DNA of 64,000 nt, from contig JASEVX010000010.1 in assembly GCA_031761405.1 (NCBI GenBank), positions 7,779,977-7,843,976 of the forward strand, in the 5' to 3' direction. Numbering within the stretch: position 1 is the first letter of the stretch; each line of letters starts with the position of its first letter. The translations under genes and the position numbers were made by a program. Positions 53,101 through 57,454 of the stretch are shown piece after piece. Source of the stretch: Serripes groenlandicus. Lineage: Eukaryota > Mollusca > Bivalvia > Cardiida > Cardiidae. The notes beneath the pieces are model-generated. The model saw only the letters and a program-made list of their open reading frames with translations, did no database searches and had not been told where the DNA came from.

Positions 53101-55662
53101 ATGTGTTTTGCATTAGAAATCTCATTGCATAACTCAGGTGGGTGATCTAGGGCCATTATGGCCCTCTTGTTTAGTTTTTATTAATTATACATGTACATAC
53201 ATCTTATAGTAATTTCTTGTTTTCTTAACCCTTTCTAACCTGGAACAAATCTGCAGCAAACCACTTTGAAATATTTTGGTTTTATTTTGGAAAATGTCTT
53301 AATAGGAAAGTGTAATTATTTGATAGTGTAAACAAATTGTGACAAAAGGGAAAATTGCGCATCATGAACAATACGACCTTTTGTCACAATGTTTTTCAAA
53401 ATTTGTCTTATGCAGAGGTGGAAAAAATCATCTTCATGTAGAAAAGGATTTACCCTTTACCACCTACAGACTACTTCTGATGTATCCGATGAAATAAACA
53501 CAGACATTTCTCATGATGAATATTTTTTTATATTCCAACTTAGATTTGCATTAAATCTCAAAATTTCTTACATTAAGATGTATCATGCTTTACTCAAGAC
53601 TATGATAATTTTAAAGTAATCTCCTTCAAATTCCTTGTATGTGAAAATGGGTTAATAAATGCTTCTGTTATGCCATTGTATCATAACTACATAACTGTAT
53701 TAGGTTATTATTCAAAGCTTTGTGTGTAAAATATTTTCTTTCACAATATCTACAACAATTAGAGTTAAGATTTGAGCTTTAATGTTACACTTTTACTTTC
53801 CAGCTCACCTGTGCACGAAGTGCTCAATGTGAGCTATTGTGATCACATTTTGTCCTGCATCCGTCCGTCGTCAACAATTGTCTTTTTAACACTACTGGCT
53901 ACATTTTGCATCAGATATTCATGAAAGTATATCAGAACATTTATCTCTATCAAATCTTGGACAAGTTGGAATATGGGTCATATTGGGTCAGAAACTAGGT
54001 CACTTTGACAAATTGAAAGGAAATCTTGTTAACACTCTGGATGCTGCATTTTTAACTTGAGCATGTTGAAACTATTTCAGAATGTTTGTCCTGATGAAAT
54101 GTAGTCCCAAGTTCAAATATTTGTCATGTATTTTTCAAAAACTAGGTCACTAGGACAAATTAAAGGAAAATCTGTAGAAACCAAATTTTGCATCAGCATC
54201 TTCAAATTTTGTCAGAATGTTTCTCTTAATGATATCTAGGTCAAGGTCGAATATGGGTCATGCCAGGTCAAAAACTAGGTCATTAGTCCAAATTGAAGAG
54301 ACAAGTTGTTAAAAATCCGGAGGCTGCATTTCTACTTTGAGCAAGTTGAAACTTTGTCAGAATGATTGTCTTCATGATGACTAGTCCATGTTCGAATATG
54401 GGTCATATCAAGTAAAATAAACAATAATAGGTCACTAGGCTAAGTGAAGGAAAATCTTGTTAACAGTGGAGGTAGCATTTTGAATCCTTGTCTTGATGTG
54501 TTTTGCATTAGAAATCGCAATGCATCATTCAGGTGAGCGATCTAGGGTCATCATGGCCTTCTTGTTCAAAGATCAATTTCAAGCCGAAGGCTCAAGGTGT
54601 ACCACTGTGATCGCTCAATGTACGGCGTACGCCAAACGGTCAAATCTTCTCTGAAACTGCTGATGCAATATTAACCAAACTTTACATGAATGTTACTTTG
54701 GTGACCTTCATCAAACATTGTTCAACAATTTATATTATAGGTGCGGTATCAGAATGGAGTGGAAATTGTAAAACTTTAAAAATGGTTCTCCTGTGAATCC
54801 GCTTCTTCAAATTACAAGATAATTTGGTAGAAATGTTCTTTAGGTGACCCTCTACAAAATCGTTCAAACCATATTGATTGGTTGAAAAGGGTAGTCACCA
54901 GGTGGCATCAGAAAAATGCTGGAATAATCGTCTGTATCAGGGAAAGAATTAAGCAGAAATGTGACCCCCTACAATATTTGTCCCAGCGTTATGGACCGGT
55001 TTAAAAAGGTAGTCGCCAGGTGGCATCAGAAAAGGGCTGAAAAGAAGAAATTACCCTACGACCCCCAATGCTATTTTTAATATGGCGTATGTTCTTGTAT
55101 TATGTTTTCATGTCTCTAGACTGAGGTCAGATTCACCCGGCGATACTATACAGATACAACTCATACAACTCATATCAGTCTCTTGAAAAATGTGAAGCGA
55201 TTACTAGTATCACCCGGGAAACAATTCGGAAGGTTAAGTAGTTTTCATGCTGCAGTGCGTAATTTGTCGACAGCAATACCAATCGTTTTCATGATCCAAG
55301 TGGCGTTAACTGGGTATTATTTCGATACAAATGGAATAAAATACAAATAAGTATCATACAGAATTCGTGAACATTTGGAAATTTGTCGTTAAGATCAAAA
55401 TCCCTGTCAAACACAACGGTTTCAACAGTTGTCTTCCACAAATACCTTTACCAGGATAATGTTTCACCAAATATTTATACATATACATGAATCTTTGCAG
55501 GGCCCCGCAACGGTGGCAGGTAGCTGGTTTGCAATATGTCAGAGTGCAGGAGCGGCTGGCATTGCTTTATCGACTAAAGCAGCGATCGGGGGAACCGCAT
55601 ACACGACAGCATACACAACTGGGTATGTGATGTCAAAGTTCAAAAGATGTGAGGCAGAATAA
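29043..55662 (+). CDS. Ifi6/Ifi27-like gene, copy C, four exons across 26.6 kb (180 aa)
   Basis: Exons 29043-29133, 30341-30493, 36072-36208 and 55501-55662 sum to 543 nt, in frame with phases identical to copy B and no stop before the terminal TAA. It has the signal peptide, then the Cys module with conserved cysteines and the C-S-D-G-Y-V-P-S-G-C core, then the most canonical Ifi6/Ifi27 domain of the window (A-V-L-A-A-P-F-V-L-P-A-I-G-F, A-G-S-V-A-A-S-I-Q, Q-S-A-G-A-A-G, S-T-K-A-A-I-G). Introns are 1207, 5578 and 19292 bp; introns 2 and 3 are enlarged by insertions, including a full Ty3 element in the same orientation and an assembly gap. Open exons argue for a functional gene, but splicing over intron 3 is unproven; exon 4 could belong to another partial copy. 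Confidence 0.6.
29573..29644. repeat. Small fold-back in intron 1 (family M3)
   Basis: Positional equivalent of 18105-18176, with 'atgagtttcatctgacgagg' pairing with 'cctagtcagataacattcat'. Confidence 0.55.
30341..30493 (+). CDS. Copy C exon 2 (Cys-rich module)
   Basis: 153 nt between 'tttgttacag' and G|GTAAAC, phase 1-1. All four cysteines and the G-D-T-W-R-V-D start are kept relative to copy B; changes cluster in the K-E/K-D loop and the G-G-G-Y/G-G-A-Y stretch. Confidence 0.65.
31467..31891. repeat. Direct repeat of about 110 bp around the assembly gap
   Basis: 'aagaaaaaaagaacattttt' to 'gacttttgttttcttcaaat' occurs at 31467-31579 and again at 31781-31890 with a few differences. This may be a true tandem repeat or overlapping contig ends. 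Confidence 0.7.
31580..31779. other. Assembly gap, 200 N
   Basis: Exactly 200 N residues, the usual arbitrary size for a gap of unknown length. True intron 2 length of copy C is therefore unknown. Confidence 0.98.
32220..33191. mobile_element. Run of consecutive M1 MITE copies
   Basis: Fold-backs at about 32496-32715, 32715-32940 and 32962-33191, plus a right half at 32220-32275. The last is the best copy in the window: TTAA at 32962-32965 and 33188-33191, arms 'ccctttctcaggtacaacaa' and 'atacgtgggaaaggg', and centre 'gaaattgctcgtattgagca'. Confidence 0.65.
33744..33974. mobile_element. Fold-back MITE M2, intron 2 copy
   Basis: The left TGAGCCGTTCCACCAGAAAA and right CGTGGAACGGCTCA are inverted. 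The interior 'gcctgcgcaggctgatctgg' is itself palindromic. Unlike the 6776 and 60516 copies it lies outside the duplicated blocks. Confidence 0.7.
33975..35115. other. Spacer inside the intron 2 insertion, nothing recognised
   Basis: Mostly unique AT-rich sequence with no supported exon, repeat or RNA gene. Confidence 0.4.
35116..35276. mobile_element. Fold-back element M3 with about 45-bp arms
   Basis: 'gaatattacgtccctggcgt' and 'aagatatgaactttatc' at the left are mirrored by 'gataaagttcatatcttacg' and 'tcagggacataatattc' at the right. A second inner inverted pair flanks the loop ('ataattgtctcgcc' and 'ctcgccaattat'). Core motifs are shared with the hairpins at 18105 and 29573. Confidence 0.75.
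35431..35467 (+). CDS. Possible orphan first exon (Rossmann-type start)
   Basis: ATG at 35431 opens a 12-codon frame M-E-N-V-K-A-F-V-L-G-H-T ending G|GTAATC, a good donor. V-L-G-x-T-G is how NAD(P)-binding proteins of the HTATIP2/NmrA type often begin. No second exon was found downstream before exon 3 of copy C. It could be a stranded exon carried by the insert, or chance. Confidence 0.25.
36072..36208 (+). CDS. Copy C exon 3 (Ifi6/27-like, first half)
   Basis: 137 nt after 'gcttttcag', ending CAG|GTGATA in phase 0. The sequence V-G-A-V-L-A-A-P and A-I-G-F-G-S-L-G-V-V-A-G-S fits the Ifi6/Ifi27 consensus better than the other copies. Confidence 0.7.
36209..36979. other. Start of enlarged intron 3 of copy C
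   Basis: Homology to the other introns 3 is lost after about 36240 and returns near 55063. An exon-like stretch with a perfect donor occurs at 36595-36653 (two ATGs, ending 'gtgttg|gtaagt') but has no partner. Otherwise no gene. Confidence 0.4.
36980..36983. repeat. Target-site duplication GTAC (left)
   Basis: GTAC directly precedes the 5' LTR and follows the 3' LTR at 46835-46838. An A before each copy makes a 5-bp AGTAC reading possible. Confidence 0.75.
36984..37181 (+). repeat. 5' LTR (198 bp)
   Basis: TGTAGTGATTATGC at the start and AAGACACTTTA at the end. It is identical to the 3' LTR except A at 37078 against T at 46731. No AATAAA was seen inside. Confidence 0.92.
37183..37196 (+). 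promoter_or_regulatory. Primer-binding site, tRNA-Leu type
   Basis: TGGTGTCAGAAGTG begins one base after the LTR and is complementary to the 3' end of animal tRNA-Leu (CCA plus acceptor and T-arm bases). The use of tRNA-Leu is known for several invertebrate Ty3 elements. Confidence 0.85.
37197..37919 (+). other. Retrotransposon 5' leader
   Basis: About 720 bp between primer site and gag start, AT-rich, with repeated 'ttttcagagaatt' type phrases around 37790-37870. It has no ORF of note and presumably holds packaging signals. Confidence 0.5.
37344..37349 (+). promoter_or_regulatory. Candidate splice donor in the retrotransposon leader
   Basis: AAA|GTAAGT in the untranslated leader, 163 bp after the LTR and before gag. 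Paired with the acceptor at 43866-43867 it would make a subgenomic mRNA for the downstream ORFs. Confidence 0.45.
37920..39440 (+). CDS. gag: Gag with N-terminal helix-hairpin-helix and CCHC knuckle
   Basis: 506 codons from ATG 37920 (frame also open four codons upstream, but those begin TTG). Residues 9-34 match a helix-hairpin-helix of the ComEA type (N-F-A-S, D-L-x-x-I-x-G-V-G-P-K-I-A), an unusual DNA-binding start for a Gag. A Lys/Ser-rich linker follows, with an acidic-serine stretch. The central retrotransposon Gag region includes W-I-A-F-R-K-M-F and L-S-K-L-E-S-R-F. Residues 472-485 are a CCHC zinc knuckle (C-x2-C-x4-H-x4-C) for RNA binding. The end of the ORF overlaps pol and contains the frameshift signal. 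Gag would form the particle that houses reverse transcription. Confidence 0.9.
   Translation: MSTTNIAVNFASHEDLQGIIGVGPKIADAIIISRSTQGNLTRKTLENLVRRSFTSSELAYLDFTGNRDLNKPVKHSASKTKFQDEARDEITHSGGAAGRQAGRRTPASKDNASKIAQINSLLNTAEALTSSITRSSDKGIDKTKSHTKTDRVIGGSSKSQPQEHSDHDKIKRKDSIYKISRKLDFDGLSRNTDSDDSSDSGSDAVSASLLETRHHKSRRSTRGRFPYIPKGMYYDGKRSWIAFRKMFEEYVDLCDLRSRESRTCLSWCLTGKAADYYETLVEREDDMGYHLLLSKLESRFGGREPFETSNAKFQNAAQRQEESLEDWYDRVLRLATKAFKECSQVYADRQAICKFCQGLFDKDAGHAIYMQNPYTMEEARDAILKFQHVHSSMFGKKKRNPKDQDDIYANAVSSEHKPTASQDQPNSEILASLQKTLEGMKLQIVDLQRTVKGNAKRDGYVKPKQSVDKDPCFRCGNIGHFIRDCPNPSSSWQGKKKGLNSRGSRK
39413..39457 (+). promoter_or_regulatory. Programmed -1 frameshift signal
   Basis: TTTAAAC (39413-39419) lies in the gag frame as T TTA AAC, the classic X XXY YYZ slippery form, and pol is in the -1 frame. 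A stem GGGGGTC (39424-39430) with GACCCCT (39451-39457) follows four bases later. Loop bases AGCCAA (39440-39445) can pair with TTGGCT (39490-39495), which would make a pseudoknot. The gag stop lies within the loop. Confidence 0.75.
39419..42043 (+). CDS. pol: Pol: aspartic protease, reverse transcriptase, RNase H
   Basis: Counted from the first codon after the slip (39419), 874 residues. The protease has D-T-G-A at 114-117 and a later L-L-G-A-D flap partner region. RT has K-L-D-A-N-S-A-Y at about 476-483 with catalytic D478, and F-L-D-D at 540-543. RNase H starts L-D-T-D-A-S with D686, followed by K-E-L-L-A-V and R-T-D-H-S-S-L, the expected acidic residues, then A-L-S-R-R-P. A short Cys-rich tail follows. 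Gag-Pol is made by -1 frameshifting. Translation would end at TAG 42041-42043, but the same frame continues open into the integrase, so the integrase is either reached by read-through or cut off by a nonsense mutation. Confidence 0.92.
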   Translation, partial: LQGVKEISQPKTPRIKGPTTQETPWLEKHDLKTVGPASHVKSDDLRKPRLVTEWGRPSSEIPIVPKTGPKPSSTEKTIGGKGDHEDVTICQLNSSSPYRIEMKVEDKLITAVVDTGANVTLISDKLYSTLSKQPKKIQDVTLSVAGRDMSMQGLIVGPVRLRIGDQTYYNNVHVAPIEQDMLLGADILQENATLLDLRKGILIFDGQIIQMKAQTSEQGQKIARITVAKRCVVPPNSVLRMKCKIDEDLEQYCIEPIDGLKVLIPRVLLGERSEPIVSVVNISNKYRLLKKGRDIARAYPVPEVLGGCPVKSPRIRTMHAETQKTGHTEMPEHLKEMFKKSSLGLNKEESAQFSDLLIHFQDVFAKHEFDLGTFTTIKHEVDTQDARPIKQRMRRTPAHFVGEEEAHLKKMLDAGVIQESISDCASAPVLIRKQDGSVRWCIDYRGLNSVTVKDIFPLPLVDDCLDTLAGSVWFSKLDANSAYWQVSIKEEDRKKTAFITKYGLYEHVKMGFGLCNAPATFARVMNLVLRGLTWKIALAFLDDILVLGKDFNDHLNNLAETLRRFRQYGLKLKPKKCIFFQKKVEFLVRMVSSNEMAMSDRDVKVVKEWPKPTCSKDVERFMGLTNYHRGFIKGFSELAEPLYRVIGKNKFCWGDDQENSFGSLKRSLLEPPVLALPNQKDPFILDTDASDVAIGAELIQVQNGEEKVIAYGSYALTKEQRRYCTTRKELLAVVRFTRQYRHYLLGQPFLVRTDHSSLTWLLRFKEPQGQLARWMEELSQYNMVLKHRAGAKHGNADALSRRPAPGVKCSACERVEDLPCGGCDYCKRVNRQWGNFTREVDDVRPLVLPMSDETDGLNVNPEPDHATALRLEVS
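42041..42043 (+). other. Single in-frame TAG between RNase H and integrase
   Basis: TAG is followed by GGG. Upstream (pol) and downstream (from 42044 to 43825) are one frame with no other stop. Gammaretroviruses read through a UAG with a following G to express pol, so suppression is possible; a recent nonsense change is the simpler reading. Confidence 0.7.
42086..43825 (+). CDS. pol: Integrase with C-terminal PHD finger
   Basis: 579 codons from the first ATG after the TAG; the frame itself is open from 42044. It has an HHCC zinc-binding region (H-x-x-x-x-x-x-G-H-Q-G, then C-D-I-C), a DD35E core at D234, D294 and E330 with exact 35-residue spacing, and a GPY/F-like W-K-G-P-A-V-I segment. Residues 532-576 form a PHD finger (C-x-C, C-x2-C, H-x2-C, C-x2-C) with C-D-Y-C-E-E-W-Y-H-G-S-C, very like histone H3K4me3-reading PHD fingers of the KDM7/PHF8 type. 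This position is where chromoviruses carry a chromodomain, so a targeting role is inferred. All catalytic residues are present. Confidence 0.9.
   Translation: MTNDCTALMVGREEGTGAEITDLTNLVYPWEMGTCCCNNETAYLITIECQDKGMHVLMPKDSEQSNILRVSTEVKQSHWGFTTEEVAREQSEDDDLDIILKWLNNKELPSEKELFLASPATKAYWLNKEMFKMIGGVLFRTKDQLDDTVLVMPSSLKEKALLVNHDLPSAGHQGIARTKARTKDKFYWHGLGQDVMKYVTTCDICNQNKKSDRRGKRAMQEYQASAPMERVHIDFLGPLPKTPRGHEHVLMMVDQFSKWVECIPLPNQTAEVTAKATVDQFFARFGYPLQIFSDQGRNFDSKLFGALCQTFQIHKARTTPYRPSANSQVERFNRTLMDAVRCFIGKSQNQWDLYLQQIAGALRAAVNRSTGYTPNMLMLGREVNTPADLMFPQQEKQPEDTDNYVVKLISNMKAAHNTARATLKTSLQRMKKSYDVRILERTYKEGDIVYILDSAVLKGKCRKLCSPWKGPAVIVKPLSASLFRIKLRNSLFVVNHDRIKPCRDRQIPPWIQAWLKDPKPLDDHDEDKEEYCMCRQPWQGRFMIQCDYCEEWYHGSCVDVTATDALDIDKFKCGPCKKK
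43844..43867 (+). promoter_or_regulatory. Strong splice acceptor before the third ORF
   Basis: A 20-base pyrimidine-rich tract followed by CAG (AG at 43866-43867), with an ATG two bases into the exon at 43869. It follows the integrase stop by 18 bases. This is the arrangement used for spliced env messages in retroviruses and errantiviruses. Confidence 0.7.
43869..45404 (+). CDS. Extra ORF: basic, Ser-rich protein with CCHH-like finger
   Basis: 511 codons from ATG 43869, the first codon after the acceptor (the frame is open from 43803, inside the end of the integrase ORF). Residues 1-100 look globular and helical. The middle is acidic, then strongly basic and rich in Ser/Arg/Pro (nuclear-type disorder). 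Residues 413-433 have C-x4-C-x9-H-x4-H, followed by a predicted helical region. No signal peptide, transmembrane segment or Env hallmark, so it is not an envelope gene. It occupies the env position. It ends at a single TAA after which the same frame runs on into the TatD ORF. Function unknown; a nucleic-acid or chromatin-binding partner of the nuclease is a guess. Confidence 0.7.
   Translation: MTTKYLSLREVQMSTEEQRLVPAKGLVEALMLGKVTQACQNKAMMDQVAIAKRRDNVKWMKTVAKDAFDLGFQTLDWINENIYHLRVPRKSKKDCSPFSGPSRDIRLQTNPDIERVVLDMGVTPEEPASDVPEEKTDLTTSPKPQPSWADQVAEYQLTHPEEQPTFEPCYDLSDSVRASEEEDLLRSDLETVETNQTRDEAQPMEIETSSQTLELSTEATPTDLLPAVVMPTIRKFSPVKFPPKKDECWRKQEGRQEKRKDERLIPRSSACTRKETDTKSTQRHSERRPISRTDQTRHQPREDRKRPASRNPSKDLNRSPAKRVKPSATMSMTAQSSSGRRSSTLPQRTHSVQPERPTTSAGLGAQKKRETKTYNRTVEMHGVELTVNSRFPAANLKEGKRADRKTDGRTKPCIVSGCTEEVVQQKIHALREHLPSLFDERTQLSEEVTRKRLSALKLIAHWMLGGCATVSQLAKYVDAFEVLTIEQNREVNEEQSSAMTEICREGTMPIP
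45402..45404 (+). other. Single in-frame TAA between the finger ORF and TatD
   Basis: The 54 bases from 45405 to the TatD ATG (45459) are open in the same frame, so without this stop the two would be one protein of about 857 residues. Confidence 0.65.
45459..46445 (+). CDS. TatD-family metal-dependent nuclease
   Basis: 328 codons from ATG 45459. The family's metal ligands are all present in order: H51 and H53 (D-S-H-F-H-W), E154 (G-I-G-E-V-G-L-D-Y), H189 (V-I-H-C), H222 (H-L-H-C-F) and D273 (L-E-T-D-A-P). TatD proteins are TIM-barrel enzymes that act as Mg-dependent 3' exonucleases or endonucleases on DNA and RNA. About 45 N-terminal residues precede the barrel, and the barrel length (about 270) is normal. 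A cellular nuclease within an LTR element is unusual. It may trim cDNA ends, process flaps after integration or degrade competing nucleic acid; these are inferences. It shares strand and probably a spliced message with the ORF upstream. Confidence 0.85.
   Translation: MLFLIAQLEPRYREMLHEQFSTDKTALPPASKKKDAEISIAKTLPEAFDSHFHWDRTRNCLKSLRIRVPKDTKLQDICDVTPADPAYEVKVVGATANFCDPETYPKEDQINMLIGQNVSVCVGLHPKKVHQWSEDVRNQLEEFSQHPRVVGIGEVGLDYTVPSGTWFKQSSTLDKILQMVKPRHVLVIHCRGASGANSDLPLHNVLKQAQGVLPPQQNIHLHCFYGSGELVKIWLEHFPNTYFGFTRIVDQMGRPELEALTLVPEERLLLETDAPYFPFRGGSHTAPSLLGMVADVVAKTRGTTWTHLLKVTTKNARRLYQRPVQDPV
46446..46636 (+). other. Retrotransposon 3' region with polypurine tract
   Basis: Short untranslated region. 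GGGGGGAG (46629-46636) directly abuts the 3' LTR and is the likely plus-strand primer. Confidence 0.75.
46637..46834 (+). repeat. 3' LTR (198 bp)
   Basis: Identical to the 5' LTR but for T at 46731. It is followed by the GTAC duplication at 46835-46838. Confidence 0.92.
46945..47170. mobile_element. M1 MITE just downstream of the retrotransposon
   Basis: 'ccctttcccacatacaataa' at the left (border mutated to TTAC) and TTAA at 47167-47170 on the right; central 'aaatcgctctacatgagcaa'. Confidence 0.65.
47640..49440. repeat. 480-bp tandem repeat, about 3.7 copies
   Basis: 'gaactttggttgctgcggca' recurs at about 47760, 48239, 48720 and 49200, and 'gtagaaatgttccttgggtg' at 47855, 48335 and 48815. 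Neighbouring units are about 90 percent alike by eye. Confidence 0.8.
49506..49714 (+). mobile_element. tRNA-derived SINE (family C) with 12-bp target duplication
   Basis: Head 'ggaagacagtggtgcagagg' and 'ggttcgagtcccg'; ends 'aataaataagtttaaacta'. ACTCCTTTCAGT lies on both sides (49494-49505 and 49715-49726). Same family as 7544-7748. Confidence 0.8.
49837..50420. other. Spacer, possible decayed coding sequence at its end
   Basis: Mostly AT-rich. From about 50250 a short frame reads like diverged coding sequence, but stops prevent a gene call. Confidence 0.3.
50421..50627 (+). pseudogene. Possible DDE transposase fragment
   Basis: 68 codons from ATG 50421. A-R-G-F-T-I near the start, K-G-R in the middle and A-E-R-I-Y-V-E-L-A-N-L-R near the end loosely follow the last part of DDE_Tnp_4-type transposases (D-R-G-F-x-I, then R-I-x-V-E). 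The catalytic aspartate place is Ala here and no upstream domain is visible. A remnant at best; it could be chance. Confidence 0.3.
50858..51076. mobile_element. M1 MITE, diverged
   Basis: 'cattttctcacataaatctg', 'acattatgacaaaaagagaa' and 'catctgcatgtgggacagtg' followed by TTAA. Confidence 0.5.
51464..51910. mobile_element. Overlapping M1 MITE copies
   Basis: TTAA and 'ccctttcccacatacagacg' at 51464, then a second left arm near 51553 ('gcctctgcagcagacacatt'). The right arm 'gcatatttgttgtatgtggg' is present at about 51706 and again, in a partial direct repeat, at about 51868-51888. Confidence 0.5.
52060..53174 (+). mobile_element. Element R1-like copy with about 170-bp internal repeats
   Basis: Starts 'tcaaggtgagctattgtgat', ends 'gatctagggccattatggcc'. 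Internal units contain 'aaaatcttgttaacactcta' and 'gaatatgggtcatgt', repeated about five times with strong divergence. No coding capacity. Confidence 0.65.
53225..53449. mobile_element. M1 MITE
   Basis: TTAA at 53225-53228, 'ccctttctaacctggaacaa' and 'ctgcagcaaaccactttgaa'; centre 'aattgcgcatcatgaacaat'. Right border degraded. Confidence 0.6.
53803..54570 (+). mobile_element. Second R1-like element
   Basis: Begins 'gtgctcaatgtgagctattg', ends 'gatctagggtcatcatggcc'. It shares its internal units with 52060-53174. Confidence 0.65.
54580..55045 (+). mobile_element. R1-type fragment of the 480-bp class
   Basis: 'gccgaaggctcaaggtgtac' at the start; 'gtagaaatgttctttaggtg' and 'ggtggcatcagaaaa' match the repeat at 47640-49440. 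The right terminus is missing: at about 55060 the sequence passes into the old intron 3. Confidence 0.6.
55063..55500 (+). other. 3' end of copy C intron 3, original sequence
   Basis: 'caatgctatttttaatatgg' and 'catgtctctagactg' match 19984 and 20027 of copy B, so the ancestral intron resumes here and everything between about 36240 and 55060 was inserted later. Confidence 0.6.
55501..55662 (+). CDS. Copy C exon 4 (Ifi6/27-like, second half and stop)
   Basis: 162 nt with TAA, after 'aatctttgcag'. Q-S-A-G-A-A-G-I-A-L-S-T-K-A-A-I-G-G is the strongest Ifi6/Ifi27 match in the window. A short T-A-Y-T-T-A-Y-T-T duplication gives four residues more than copy B. It ends F-K-R-C-E-A-E. Confidence 0.7.
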   Translation, partial: GPATVAGSWFAICQSAGAAGIALSTKAAIGGTAYTTAYTTGYVMSKFKRCEAE

Positions 55663-56229
55663 GTCCTCGTGACTTATATATACACTCAAACAATATTCTA
55701 AACGACCATCTGATACAATAAGATTTTCAGAAATATGCATCTGTAACAGCTCCCATCACTGCATTTCTTTTGTTTGACGTTTTACGAAGAGAAAAATACA
55801 GGCTCATACTATTTTAATCATGCGAAACGTCTTGTGTAAATCGACACCTAGATCACTTGCATTGTATAGCATGTGACTGGTTCGATACAAAGCGTTTTTG
55901 TCCATTTAAGAAAACTAACCAAACAAATACGGCTGGTTCTTCCTCGAAAATAAACGGCTTGTTTCCATCATTATCAACATACAATGTAGCTTAAAAGATA
56001 TTATCAGAGACATATATGTATACATATTTCTATTTAAGTCTATGATATAATGTGAAAATAATCATTTCATCCTCGAAAACAGTGCAAATTCATGAATACA
56101 TGTACATCTATAACAAAACAAAACAAAGAATCGCATTGCTATAAATAAATATATTGAAGAGATTCTGTTATTAAAAAAAAGTTAGGAATATGATTGAATA
56201 CGAATTTTTGATTTCGATGAGTACACAAA
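55663..56229. other. Duplicated flank block, unit 3 (left part)
   Basis: Colinear with 21082-21885, with a deletion near 55920. Interrupted at 'gtacacaaa' by the transposon that follows. Confidence 0.55.
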
Positions 56230-57454
56230 TAGTCTGGCAGCCAAATGGGATTTAAGGGGTATACCTGGACGTGGAGTATATACAATGTTTTTGGGTTGAA
56301 ATGGGTCACTGAGACCATACATAATAAGAATCCGCTTGATGACACCTTGTCACCTTTGGGCATATCTTCTAATTTGCATAAAACCAAGATGGCCGCCATT
56401 GTTCTATTGAATATACTACAATTAAGATATCTCGGCTTCGAGAAGGGATTTTAAACCAATCTAAAATGTTTTAACAGCTTTAAGACATTAGGAACCCAAT
56501 GGAATAACTTTTATTATGATTTGAAAAATCTTTCATTTGCATAAATCCAAGATGGCCGCCGTTAAACCTCTCAGGAGACGGGTTTGATGTCACCACATTC
56601 TGGATACATTTTAAATGATTTGTTTAAATGTTTAGATAAAATAGAGGTTCCATATAAAACATCTTATCTTACAATTCAAATATATGTGCTTCATTTGCAT
56701 ATTCCAATATGGCCGTTGTCAATCTGTTAATCTGTTAACAGTTTGCTGTACTTTTGATGACATGCTTGATTGATCTAAATAGTGACAATATCATTGAACA
56801 CCTGCAACATAATATTAGTAGTTTGTCATTGACATATACATTGTAATATATTTAAGCTTACAGACACCAGGTCATAAAGTAAACTAATTCCAGATATCCA
56901 TTAAATAGAATAAAATGACTGAAAAGTCATAATGTTCTAGTACTGTCTATGCTGGGCAAGCCATGGCGCATACATAAATCGTTCAAATTTCTTCTCCTTT
57001 ATTTACTGAGATAGTAGAGTTTATAGTACATGATATTGTACACAGTTATCAACATGATGTATATCTCATTTGTCCGTGTTGGCATTAATACCTTATGTCA
57101 AAAAGACATCGTCGTCATCTGCACGTCAGTTCGTTATGACAGTCCTCAGCATGACATCCTCAAAATACAGTGCACAGTAGTTTACCTCTCACACTACCAC
57201 ATCTTCCTAATTTGCAAGGTCTTCCCCTTTACAAGAGCAGAGAAATCGGTTTCAGACCTCTTGTGGAGCAAGGGACACATCTTCATATATCGATTTAGGC
57301 ATCATAGTATTGGAACTGTCGTCATGAACGTATCAATATTCTGTTGGATCTATTAAGGGAGGGTCTAGATCCAAAGCGTGTTTCCACACAGCTGCCTGCA
57401 TGTGTGCCCATTAGAAATTTGCCAGAAATGCTTCTATTGTGGGAGGTAGAGATT

